The position numbers were made by a program, and so were the translations under genes. The notes below the pieces were generated by a model. It was given only the letters and a program-made list of their open reading frames with translations. It was not told where the DNA came from and made no database searches. A DNA stretch of 64,000 bases from JAICKN01 sp036489565 (lineage in GTDB: Bacteria; Acidobacteriota; Terriglobia; Terriglobales; Acidobacteriaceae): NCBI GenBank assembly GCA_036489565.1, contig DASXFN010000060.1:1-64000 (forward strand), given 5' to 3'. Shown piece by piece: positions 35,179 to 43,427 of this stretch (the stretch's first letter is position 1; each line of letters begins with the position of its first letter).

Positions 35179-37131
35179 TCACGCTTGCAGCACTTGTCCA
35201 AGCTCTTCCCACTCCGCCATCAGCGCCTGCAACTCTTCGCGGCGGCCGTTTACTTCCTGCGTCAGGCGCTGCGTTTCATCCGCGCTCACGAAGGTCAGCA
35301 GCGAAGTTTCACAGTCGCCGATGGCGGCTTCCAAGCGAACAATGCCTTCTTCGATTTCGTGAAAGCGGTCTTCCATCTGCTTTCGCTTGATGGGATTCAG
35401 GCGCTTTGATTTTTCCACTTTCGGCTCTTCAGCAGCGGTGACTTCGGTTTTTGCCCCATTGCCATTTGCAGGCTGTACGGGTTGCAGAGTTTCCCGCTGC
35501 GCAACGGATTCTTGTAGCGCCTCCGCGCCTCCCTGCTTGCGCCAGACGTAGTCCTCGTAGTTGCCGGGATAAATCTCGACGCGGCCCTCGCCGATTTCAA
35601 AGACGCGGGTGGAAAGTTTGTCAATAAAGTAGCGGTCATGTGAAACGAAAACCACAGTGCCGGTGTATTTGCTGAGCGCTTCCAGAAGAACGTCCTTGGC
35701 CCGCATATCGAGATGGTTAGTAGGCTCATCGAGCAGGAGAAAGTTCGCCGGATGCAGCAGCATGCGCAGCAGCGCGTAGCGGTTGCGCTCTCCACCGGAG
35801 AGCACTCCGATACGCTTGAAAACGTCGTCGCCCGAAAATAGAAAACATCCCAGCAGATTGCGCAGCTCCGTCTCACTGGATCGCGGAGAGGCTTCTCCGA
35901 GATCTTCCAGAATGCGCGCGTCGGGATTTAACTCTTTGTACTGGTCCTGCGCGAAATAATCCACCAGTACATTGTGTCCCAGGCGGTATTCGCCTTTGCT
36001 CAACGGCTCCGTGGCGGAGAGCAACTTGATTAGCGTGGACTTCCCTGCTCCGTTCACTCCCACGAGCGCAACGCGGTCGCCTTTTTCCACCATGAAGTTC
36101 ACATTGCTGAAGACATGCTTTTCCCCGTACGACTTTGCTACGTTGAGGAACTCGGCGACAATGCGTCCGCTTGGCTTGGGCTGAGGAAACGAGAAATGAA
36201 TGGCCCGCTCTTCCTGCGGAATTTCGATGCGCTCAATCTTCTCCAGTTCCTTGATGCGGCTCTGCACCTGCTTGGCCTTGGTCGCCTGGTAGCGAAACCG
36301 GTTGATGAATACTTCCAGTTGCTCAATCCGCTCGCGTTGCGTCCGGTAGGCCGCCTCGAGCTGTTCGCGGCGCTGCGTTTTCTGGGCAAGATATTTGTCG
36401 TAATTGCCGCTATAAAGATGGATTTGCTTGTTCCAGATTTCACACGTCCGGTTCACGGTGACATCCAAAAAATAGCGGTCATGCGAAATGAGCACAAAAG
36501 CGTGTGGATACTTTCCTAAATATTCTTCCAGCCAGTTACGGGCTTCCAGGTCGAGGTGGTTGGTGGGTTCATCAAGCAGCAAAAGATTCGGTTGCTGAAG
36601 CAGAAGTTTGGCCAGGGCAATTCGCATCTGCCATCCGCCGGAAAATTCTTCGGTGTTACGTAGCCAGTCGTTTTTATGAAACCCTAAACCCGTGAGCACC
36701 GCTCCCACTTGCGCTTCCAGCACATAACCGTCGCGGGTGCGGAATTCCGGCTCCAGGCGATGAAAGCGCTCCGCCACTTGCTCATATTCGGAGGAAGCCG
36801 GGTCCAGCTCCGCCATCTTGCGCGTCAGTTCTTCCATCTCTAGTTCCATGGCGCGCAGTTCAGAAAAAACCGCCATGCACTCCGCGAAGACGCTGCGGCC
36901 GGAAAGCGCAAGACCATCCTGCGGAAGATATCCCGCGCTGGTGCCCTTGGCCGTTACTACCGAGCCGTAATCCAGCGTCTCAAGTCCGGCAAGAACTTTC
37001 ATCAATGTGGATTTGCCGGTGCCGTTGCCGCCGACCAGTCCGACGTGATCGCGGTTGGTGATGAGCCAATCGGCTTTATCGAACAGAAGTTTGTGGCCGT
37101 AGCGTTTTCCGGCTGAGGAAAGCTGAATCAT
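35179..37131 (-). CDS. ABC-F ATPase, Uup/EttA-like ribosome-associated
   Basis: 650 residues with two ABC modules: Walker A GGNGTGKST and GVNGAGKST, signatures FSGGWQMR and LSGGERNR, and Walker B LLLDEPTNHLD in both. A basic linker of about 80 residues (with many Arg/Gln) lies between them, and a coiled C-terminal tail closes the protein. ABC-F proteins act on ribosomes in translation quality control or antibiotic protection; the Uup/YheS/YdiF-like type is most likely. ATG 37131 (MIQLSS) is the natural start. It is a single gene. Confidence 0.9.
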   Translation of the reverse strand: MIQLSSAGKRYGHKLLFDKADWLITNRDHVGLVGGNGTGKSTLMKVLAGLETLDYGSVVTAKGTSAGYLPQDGLALSGRSVFAECMAVFSELRAMELEMEELTRKMAELDPASSEYEQVAERFHRLEPEFRTRDGYVLEAQVGAVLTGLGFHKNDWLRNTEEFSGGWQMRIALAKLLLQQPNLLLLDEPTNHLDLEARNWLEEYLGKYPHAFVLISHDRYFLDVTVNRTCEIWNKQIHLYSGNYDKYLAQKTQRREQLEAAYRTQRERIEQLEVFINRFRYQATKAKQVQSRIKELEKIERIEIPQEERAIHFSFPQPKPSGRIVAEFLNVAKSYGEKHVFSNVNFMVEKGDRVALVGVNGAGKSTLIKLLSATEPLSKGEYRLGHNVLVDYFAQDQYKELNPDARILEDLGEASPRSSETELRNLLGCFLFSGDDVFKRIGVLSGGERNRYALLRMLLHPANFLLLDEPTNHLDMRAKDVLLEALSKYTGTVVFVSHDRYFIDKLSTRVFEIGEGRVEIYPGNYEDYVWRKQGGAEALQESVAQRETLQPVQPANGNGAKTEVTAAEEPKVEKSKRLNPIKRKQMEDRFHEIEEGIVRLEAAIGDCETSLLTFVSADETQRLTQEVNGRREELQALMAEWEELGQVLQA

Positions 37132-37288
37132 GGACGCTTTTATCGTCTCACGAAGAATAGGTTTGTGGGGCGCTTGGGGTCGCGGGGTTTGCAAGTAGAA
37201 AACTGGAACCAAAAAGTCGGGAGTGAGAAGTCAGGAGTGGAAAAAGCGTGGGGGTGGGGAGGGCTCTACAAACTGAGGCGTCCTCAGT

Positions 37289-37618
37289 TCATCCTGTTCC
37301 AACCATTTCACTGCATAAGCGCAGATTCAAATCCCAAATCATCGGCTCGGAGGGCAGTATCTGAACGCCAATTTCACCTTTCGTGTGCATTTCCGCATTG
37401 CCCACCCAAATGACCCGGAATTGCGCTTTTTCGTCCTCGTACTGGACCTCTAACACCGTTCCCTCAGAAACGCGGTGCTGCATGCCCTGCACCACGGCAC
37501 CCCCGGCGCTAATGTTTCTCACCGTCGCCAGTTGCATAAAGGGAAGCCAGTGCGAATCTACGCCCCACAAACGAACCGGCAAAAATGCACCCACTCGCGG
37601 ATTCCGTCGGCGATCCAT
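37289..37618 (-). CDS. PilZ domain protein, second copy
   Basis: 109 residues. RRRNPRVGAFLPVRLWG (RxxxR at the start) and RNISAGGAVVQG (D/NxSxxG, here NISAGG) form a good PilZ pair, so cyclic di-GMP binding is plausible. ATG 37618 has GGAGG 7 bases upstream; the longer frame to 37708 is rejected. The protein is a stand-alone PilZ adaptor and not closely similar to the one at 0.6-1.0 kb. Confidence 0.85.
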   Translation of the reverse strand: MDRRRNPRVGAFLPVRLWGVDSHWLPFMQLATVRNISAGGAVVQGMQHRVSEGTVLEVQYEDEKAQFRVIWVGNAEMHTKGEIGVQILPSEPMIWDLNLRLCSEMVGTG

Positions 37619-37799
37619 ATACGGCCCTCCAGCTGATTGCCGGATACTAGGCCTGGAGCCGAAGGAAGAAAACTTACCCCAGTTACCCGGCCGGGTGCCG
37701 GAAGTCACTGCCGTAGGGCATTGTATTCAGAAGACTTAGACGAGATGGAGATATGGGCATCCGCGGATGCGAACGACGGAATCAAGAGGCAGAACCCAG

Positions 37800-38027
37800 C
37801 TAATTGATGGAGCACGACCCCGGCCCGCGAGGATCTCCGCATGAGCCGCACGGGCCCACCGCGCGTGGGGATTCTTTTGCAGACCCCTTCGCCGACACCG
37901 CAAAAACCGAAAGTTGCGGCGTCAGTTTTTTGCTGTGGCATTTTGGGCATTCGGCTTTTTGGTTGCCGTAAATGATCGCTTCAAAATCGTGGTCACAATC
38001 TTTGCAGACATATTCAAAGATGGGCAT
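37800..38027 (-). CDS. FmdB-family zinc-ribbon protein
   Basis: 75 residues. MPIFEYVCKDCDHDFE...CPKCHSKKL is the FmdB (CxxC...CxxC) zinc ribbon, followed by a Ser/Pro linker and a second Cys cluster CGSCGDPRGPGSC. The function is not known; family members are often called putative regulatory proteins. The ATG at 38027 is divergent from the hydrolase gene, whose start is 36 bases away, so the two share a promoter region. Confidence 0.86.
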   Translation of the reverse strand: MPIFEYVCKDCDHDFEAIIYGNQKAECPKCHSKKLTPQLSVFAVSAKGSAKESPRAVGPCGSCGDPRGPGSCSIN

Positions 38028-38063
38028 GTTAGGACTCCGCGTGATTCCTATTAGAATCAACTT

Positions 38064-39059
38064 GTGGAGACTTTGCAAACCGCTTTGACCGTGCCGCCCT
38101 TTCGCCCGCGCAGCGGTTTGCGCGGAGGCCACGTACAGACGCTCGCCTCTTACTTCCTGGCGCGTCGTTTTCATCTTGCGCCATCCGAAGAGCGCTTGGT
38201 GGAAGTTGAGCCCGGCATAAACGTTCTATGCCATTGCCACTGGCAGCCCGAGGGCAGGCAGGCGGCCCTGACCGTCATTATTGTGCATGGACTCGAAGGC
38301 TCCAGCGAATCGGAATACATGTTAGGCATCGCGGAAAAGGGCCTTGCCGCGGGGATGAACGTGGTCCGCGTGAACCAGCGAAATTGCGGTGGCACCGACC
38401 ACATGGCGCCCACGCTCTATAACTCCAGCCTGTCGAATGATCTGGTTGCCGTCGCGAATAATTTAATGGAGCGGGACCACATCACCCGCTTCGCGCTGGC
38501 GGGATTTTCCATGGGCGGGAACCTCGCGCTCAAGGCCGCCGGAGAATGGGCCAACCATGGCCCCGCGCAATTCCGCGGCGTCGCGGTCGTGTGCGCGTCG
38601 CTCGACCTGGCAGCTTCCGCCGACGCTTTGCACGAGCGAGGCAACCGGCTCTACGAAAAATATTTTCTGTGGAAGCTCGACCGCCGCTTTCGCGCCAAGG
38701 CCCGTTTATTTCCCAATGCCTTTGACCCTGCGCGCCTGCAGGGAATCAAAAGCTTGCGTGACTTCGACGACAAAATTACCGCGTACTATTGCGGCTTTCA
38801 GGGCGCGTCCGATTATTACGCGCGCGCTGGGGCGGCGAATGTGGTGGACAAAATCAGCGTGCCCGCTTTTATTTTGCACGCGGCCAGCGACCCATTCATT
38901 CGCATCACTCCCGAGACGCGAAAAAAGATTGCGGCAAATCCCAACATTCTTTTTATAGAAACAGAAGACGGCGGACACTGCTCGTTCCTAGCCGAACCCA
39001 AAGGCTACGACGGCCATTGGGCCGAGCTCGCCGTCATAGATTTCCTGAACAAGGTCTAA
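38064..39059 (+). CDS. YheT-family alpha/beta hydrolase
   Basis: 331 residues. Signature segments are PFRPRSGLRGGHVQTL near the start, VHGLEGSSES (oxyanion), nucleophile Ser in ALAGFSMGGNLALK, acid in DPFIRI and His in GGHCSF. This is the YheT/embryogenesis-associated EMB8-like branch; substrate unknown, probably a lipid or ester. The start is GTG 38064, since no in-frame ATG or better ribosome site was seen. It is cytoplasmic by the absence of a signal. Confidence 0.85.
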   Translation: METLQTALTVPPFRPRSGLRGGHVQTLASYFLARRFHLAPSEERLVEVEPGINVLCHCHWQPEGRQAALTVIIVHGLEGSSESEYMLGIAEKGLAAGMNVVRVNQRNCGGTDHMAPTLYNSSLSNDLVAVANNLMERDHITRFALAGFSMGGNLALKAAGEWANHGPAQFRGVAVVCASLDLAASADALHERGNRLYEKYFLWKLDRRFRAKARLFPNAFDPARLQGIKSLRDFDDKITAYYCGFQGASDYYARAGAANVVDKISVPAFILHAASDPFIRITPETRKKIAANPNILFIETEDGGHCSFLAEPKGYDGHWAELAVIDFLNKV

Positions 39060-39080
39060 ACTTTGTTTAGCCAGATTACT

Positions 39081-39140
39081 TGTCATTTCGAGCACAGCAA
39101 AAAGGCATGCCTATGCCTTTTTGTGGAGTCGAGAAACCTG
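39081..39140 (+). repeat. Dispersed palindromic repeat, copy 1
   Basis: A unit TGTCATTTCGAGC ... AAAAAGGCATG ... GGAGTCGAGAAACCTG holds an inner dyad (AAAGGCAT/ATGCCTTT). A second copy in reverse orientation lies at 43308-43365. The pair flanks about 4 kb of chromosome with five genes. Confidence 0.8.
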
Positions 39141-39167
39141 CTTTTGGACTGAGAGCTTCTCTGTACT

Positions 39168-40292
39168 TTAAGCGCTAGCCAATTTTCTCGGCATAGCTTG
39201 TACCTCCGTGCCGCGGCCCTTCCAGTTCGTACGCGCAATCGAGAGCAGCAGCATGGCAACAAAGATTATGAGCAGTCCCAATGATGCGCCACCAATGCCG
39301 AGCGCTCGCTTCTGCATAATGGAAAATCGTCCGTAAACAAATTCAATGTGTACCCAGTAAACCAGCAAGGAAGTTTTTCCCATCTGCGCCAGCGGACTGT
39401 ACTTCCATGAGCCCGCGCCCCAGCGGCACCAGATATATCCGCCGGAGAGCACGATCATGAGCAATCCCACGCGGCAAAGAAAAAATTCAGGGCTGGTGTG
39501 CCAATAATCAAATACGTGATAGATGTGCCAAGGCCGCGCGGTGATCCATTGCGCGAAGTACATGATGGCAACGCCCGCGACGCCACATGAAATAAAAAAA
39601 CGACTTTCGTGTTGGCGGACCCGTTCGCTCAAAATGGCGAATCCAACCGCAAGCCCCACAAAAGCAAATCCAGCCCAGGGAAAAACCGGGAAGAATCCGG
39701 GCGCCGGCTTGCCGGTGTTGTGAACGCCGTTGATGTATGTCTCAATGGGCCAGGGCAGCCAGCGAAGACGCCACGTCGTCCAAAGCAATGGCGTGGCCAG
39801 AGAAATAGCTGCTGCCGCACCGATTGCCGCGCCGACCATCTTTTTTCGGGGCCATGCGACGTCGCTCCCGGAAAATAAGAGCATGAGGCAGCCCATCAGC
39901 ATGATGGCGACGCCAATTGTGTTCAGGATGTCCACGCGCAACAGGTCGCTCCACGGAGCCCATCCCCAGGCGATGACAAATTCCTGCAAGCGGAAGAGCA
40001 ATCCCAGGCCGAGAACTTCAGCCCCGCGCCGGATGGTGCGGAGCGCAGTTTGTCTGGACGGCGCGCCCTTCTTCCGCAGCCTTTCCGCAACCAGCGCCAC
40101 GGAAATTCCCGCCAGAAAAAGAAACAAGGGAGCAGGCAAGGTGCCGCCGATCTGCGACCACATGAAGAACTTGCTCTTGCGCGCCGCGCCTCCCAGCCAC
40201 GCGTCGTAGCAATGCGTCTGGAACATGACCAGGCAGGCAAGGCCCCGCAGCCAGTCAATATAGACAAGACGAGATTGAGAAGAGACTGGCAT
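39168..40292 (-). CDS. Multi-pass membrane protein, DUF1624/HGSNAT-like acyltransferase
   Basis: 374 residues. It begins RLVYIDWLRGLACLVMF, the typical first helix of DUF1624/HGSNAT-type proteins, followed by QIGGTLPAPLFLFLAGIS and about ten membrane helices. Members may move acetyl groups from acetyl-CoA across the membrane to sugars; this is inferred. ATG 40292 is chosen; the longer frame starts inside the parS-like palindrome at 40400 and encodes MFHVEH only by coincidence. Confidence 0.75.
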   Translation of the reverse strand: MPVSSQSRLVYIDWLRGLACLVMFQTHCYDAWLGGAARKSKFFMWSQIGGTLPAPLFLFLAGISVALVAERLRKKGAPSRQTALRTIRRGAEVLGLGLLFRLQEFVIAWGWAPWSDLLRVDILNTIGVAIMLMGCLMLLFSGSDVAWPRKKMVGAAIGAAAAISLATPLLWTTWRLRWLPWPIETYINGVHNTGKPAPGFFPVFPWAGFAFVGLAVGFAILSERVRQHESRFFISCGVAGVAIMYFAQWITARPWHIYHVFDYWHTSPEFFLCRVGLLMIVLSGGYIWCRWGAGSWKYSPLAQMGKTSLLVYWVHIEFVYGRFSIMQKRALGIGGASLGLLIIFVAMLLLSIARTNWKGRGTEVQAMPRKLASA

Positions 40293-40383
40293 AAAAACCC
40301 CGAGGGATGGGAGTGGGCAGTATAAAGCACTGGAGGGAGAGTATGTTAGGACGACAGGATAGTGTGGCTGAGTTTTCCACAGA

Positions 40384-40399
40384 TGTTCCACGTGGAACA
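40384..40399. promoter_or_regulatory. parS-like centromere site
   Basis: A perfect 16-bp palindrome, TGTTCCACGTGGAACA, extended by A/T to 18 bp. It matches the chromosomal ParB-binding parS consensus, and the exact core is known from Pseudomonas-type parS. It lies in an intergenic region. parS sites cluster near oriC, so this stretch may be origin-proximal; no parA/parB is in the window. Confidence 0.8.
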
Positions 40400-40478
40400 T
40401 ATTGTCAATACTTTTTTGTGCGCTCTATTCCGTAGGATGATCTCATGAATCAGCACGTTGGCGGTTTGTATGTACAAT

Positions 40479-40610
40479 CCCAGGTCTCGCAACGGCGGCG
40501 AGACCTGGGGCACCCGACACCCCCCGGCCGATGCGAATATCCCTAGGGTTCCAAATCAAAGTCCCCGCCCTTGTGTCTGCACAAAACGCAGACACAAGGA
40601 CGGGGCACCC
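40479..40610. repeat. Two GGGGCACCC-tailed hairpins
   Basis: The noncoding interval 40293-40770 holds two large hairpins: CCCAGGTCTCGC/GCGAGACCTGGG (40479-40490/40498-40509) and an 18-base stem at 40563-40580/40588-40605 with one mismatch. Both right arms run into GGGGCACCC, so they look like copies of one dispersed family. Besides parS I see nothing else in the interval. Confidence 0.75.
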
Positions 40611-40770
40611 TCGAGAGTCGGAATAGTTATAAGAGTTTGCGTGAGATAGTAAGAAGTGGTGCCCTACTCTTGTCACCCATTTTGCGCCAAAGCTTGCCCT
40701 AAGCGGGGCTGAAGGGGTGGGAAGTTGATCTTGAGGAAAGTGCGGGCCACCCGCCTGCTAAAATTCGTTG

Positions 40771-41733
40771 ATGAAGATTAGGGTGCTCGATATCGCGTGC
40801 CCGAGCAAGACCGATATTGATGTTGATAAGCGTGTCCACGTTTCCCTCGTCGACGGTCATGTTAAACGGTGTGTCGCCGCGGTGACTGATACTCTGAAGC
40901 ATTCCCCTGCAGGGTACTCTGACCTCCAGACTGCACACGTCCGCTGGATTTTCGATGCGATGGGATTTACTCATGTCACTATCCGAAATCTTCTCGCGGA
41001 GGGAACAAAGGCACCTGCATGTGTCGATGCCTTAGTGTTGGCTCGACTTCAATTGGAGGCACTTTACTCTATTTGCCTAATGGTCCAGGATCCTGCATTC
41101 ATCGACATCTACGTCAAAAGGTTTTGGAGAGATGCCTACGTCCGGTTCCTGCTTGAACGCGAAGAGCGTAAGGGCCTCGCGCGTTTTGACGAGTACATCA
41201 ACCAACGCGCATTGCCATTGATCGAAGACCTTCGACGCGCTTCCGGTGTGACCGACGACGAAAAGGCAACAGTCGAAACGGAGGAACTTGGTATTCCGTT
41301 GTCGCCGGGCATGACCTCAGCCAAGATCGGGACTTTCCCGACACCTATGGGAGTGATCGAGAAGATCACAGATGCTGGCCGCAAAAAGATGTTGATGCGA
41401 CTCTATCCTGAATACCGGCGGCTGTGCGCTTTCGCTCAAGGCTCCGCTCAAGCGTGGATGTGGAAGACTGCATTCTGGGAGAGATCTCCGTTGAGACCAC
41501 TTCTGTCGGACTCTCAGCGACAAGATCATTTCGAGAAAGAAATAGCTGATCCGGCGCTCCTGCATAGCCTACTTGCTGTAGTCCAGGGCACTTGTGAAGT
41601 GGCGACTTTGTATCGTGCGGATATTGAACTCAACCGAACCGCGATCGAGGCTTGGAATCTATTGTCAGAAATGAACCTCCTCGGACGGACTATTTGGGAG
41701 ATACGGGGAAAATCGGCCTTAGGGGTTATTTGA
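40771..41733 (+). CDS. Hypothetical protein, DUF5677-like
   Basis: 320 residues, mostly helical, without a signal peptide. A stretch such as FTHVTIRNLLAEGTKAPACVDALVLARLQLEALY at the start and LMRLYPEYRRLCAFAQGSAQAWMWK in the middle resemble DUF5677-type helical proteins; this is a weak assignment. No catalytic motif is visible. Start ATG 40771, with TTG 40768 just before. Codon use is less GC-rich than in its neighbours, and the gene stands alone between repeat-rich regions, which could mean recent arrival. Confidence 0.6.
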   Translation: MKIRVLDIACPSKTDIDVDKRVHVSLVDGHVKRCVAAVTDTLKHSPAGYSDLQTAHVRWIFDAMGFTHVTIRNLLAEGTKAPACVDALVLARLQLEALYSICLMVQDPAFIDIYVKRFWRDAYVRFLLEREERKGLARFDEYINQRALPLIEDLRRASGVTDDEKATVETEELGIPLSPGMTSAKIGTFPTPMGVIEKITDAGRKKMLMRLYPEYRRLCAFAQGSAQAWMWKTAFWERSPLRPLLSDSQRQDHFEKEIADPALLHSLLAVVQGTCEVATLYRADIELNRTAIEAWNLLSEMNLLGRTIWEIRGKSALGVI

Positions 41734-41885
41734 TAATAATCGGTCACCTGCCCTGTTGAGAGCGAATCCGAAATGCACTTGAATAAGCGGCTTGCTTTTA
41801 TTAAAAACCGGGCGTGAAGGCGGTTACTGGGAGCCTCTCGGTCTCCTTAAATCTGGGCCACGCCGCCATTATTGAAGAATACAGA

Positions 41886-43208
41886 TCAGTGCACGTTCAC
41901 GGTAACGGTGCTGGTGGTTTGGCCGTACTGGTTGGTTGCGTAGAGAGTGTACGTTGTCGTCTTGGTAGGCGTGACGGTCGCGCTCGATCCGCGGACTGCG
42001 CCGATTTCGGGAGAGATGATAAAGTACTCCGCGTTGCTGGCGCTCCAGCTTAGCGTCACGCTGCTGCCCGCAGAAACTGTCGACGGGCTGGCGGTAAAAC
42101 TAGAAATGACTGGCGCGGCTCCCTGGGGGACATTCGCAGCGGTATAAACCGGATTCATCTGCACGACTTCAAATGCTGAGGCTGGCACCTGGGAAAGATT
42201 GTGCAGGTCGTCGTTGTCCCAGCGGTCGTCGGGGGCTCCGCTCAGATACATGGAGCTGCCGTTGTCGGCCATAATCATGCCGTACTTTTTCAGCGCGGTC
42301 AGGATTACCTGCACGTTGGGCGAGAAAGACGAAATGTCATAGCTGGCTTTCAGGCGGAGGCGCATGCCCATGGGCGCGGCCAGAGAGTTGGTGGAATTGG
42401 CCGCCCAGTGCGATGCGGGAGGAACGACGGCCGCGCGGCTGTCGTTCAAAGTAAATCGCAAAGCATGAGAAATTTTCCCGGCGGCAACTTCGTCATAGCG
42501 AACGAGGCCGGGAAAGATGGGCAGCCCGGCGGCATAGGCGGAGGTCCATGTCCAGGGACGCTGCTCGTTGCCCAGCAAATCCCACACGGCCCCTGAACCT
42601 GCCGTCCAGCTTCCATTGCCGTTCACCGAAGAAGCATAGAGTTCGTACAGAAAGCAATTGCTGTTGTCGAGCACCAGCACGTGACGGTCGCCGCTGCCGG
42701 GGTTCGGATAGCCTTCAATCGGCGCGGTGGCGGGGATGGGCATGGGGCCGGGATCGCTTTCGTCGGCAGACTGATTGAAGTTGATACTGACCGTTCCCTG
42801 TGTGCCGTCCACAACAGTGTAAGGAATGCCGAGGGTTGAGCCTTGATATTGACCGGAGCCAAAATCAGGATGCAGGCCGATGGTCGGACCGATGAAATTG
42901 ATAATCTGGCTGGAGTTGGGGTCCACCGCCGCACTGGAAATGTCCTGGTTCCATGGGCTGTCGCTGGTGAAGGGAACGAATCCGTTGAGGCTCGCGCCCT
43001 GACCGGCATTCATTGCGCACGAAGTATTTGGCGTTGTGCTGCCGCCGCCACTTCCAGAGCCTCCGCTGCCCGACCCGCCGCCGCTCCCGGAGCCGCCGCC
43101 AGAGCCGCTTCCGCCCGATGCTCCCGTGCTTCCGCCGCAACCGGCGAAGAGCAGCAGCGCGAAAATACTGCTTGCGACAAGCAGCTTTCTGGTCGTGGTT
43201 CCTGTCAT
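41886..43208 (-). CDS. Cell-surface lipoprotein with Ser/Gly linker and Ig-like C-terminus
   Basis: 440 residues. The lipobox FAGC follows a hydrophobic signal, so it is lipid-anchored. A 35-residue Gly/Ser linker precedes a central domain of about 300 residues (DSPWNQDIS..., DRHVLVLDNSNCFLYELY) of unknown fold, and a C-terminal beta-sandwich (ISSFTASPSTVSAGSSVTLSW ... TVTVNV) like Ig or PKD repeats. Function unknown; surface adhesion or carbohydrate binding are options. ATG 43208 gives the best signal peptide. Confidence 0.75.
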   Translation of the reverse strand: MTGTTTRKLLVASSIFALLLFAGCGGSTGASGGSGSGGGSGSGGGSGSGGSGSGGGSTTPNTSCAMNAGQGASLNGFVPFTSDSPWNQDISSAAVDPNSSQIINFIGPTIGLHPDFGSGQYQGSTLGIPYTVVDGTQGTVSINFNQSADESDPGPMPIPATAPIEGYPNPGSGDRHVLVLDNSNCFLYELYASSVNGNGSWTAGSGAVWDLLGNEQRPWTWTSAYAAGLPIFPGLVRYDEVAAGKISHALRFTLNDSRAAVVPPASHWAANSTNSLAAPMGMRLRLKASYDISSFSPNVQVILTALKKYGMIMADNGSSMYLSGAPDDRWDNDDLHNLSQVPASAFEVVQMNPVYTAANVPQGAAPVISSFTASPSTVSAGSSVTLSWSASNAEYFIISPEIGAVRGSSATVTPTKTTTYTLYATNQYGQTTSTVTVNVH

Positions 43209-43307
43209 GGTTTCTATTCTCCGGGAAAATGCGGGGATATTTTCAGCTAAAGAGGACAGTACGTTCCCAGAATAGGGACATGTACCGTGGAATGTACGGA
43301 ACCACAA

Positions 43308-43365
43308 GGTTTCTCGACTCCACAAAAGGCATGAAACATGCCTTTTTGTTGCGCTCGAAATGACA
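43308..43365 (-). repeat. Dispersed palindromic repeat, copy 2 (reverse orientation)
   Basis: Reverse complement of the unit at 39081-39140, including the CGAGAAACC end, the AAAGGCATG dyad and the TGTCATTTCGAGC end; internal bases differ. It lies upstream of the lipoprotein gene. Confidence 0.8.
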
Positions 43366-43427
43366 GAGAAATTCAGGTTTGAGAGATTCAGGTTTTAAAA
43401 ATTAGGATCACGATTTTCTGAGCCTCG

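Noticed and set aside
37705..37950. 81-residue frame overlapping the FmdB gene
   Set aside because: It is the shadow of the FmdB coding region, which has the CxxC zinc-ribbon pattern.
40290..40400. Longer N-terminus (MFHVEH...) for the DUF1624 protein
   Set aside because: Those codons are the parS palindrome; membrane helix 1 begins right after ATG 40292.
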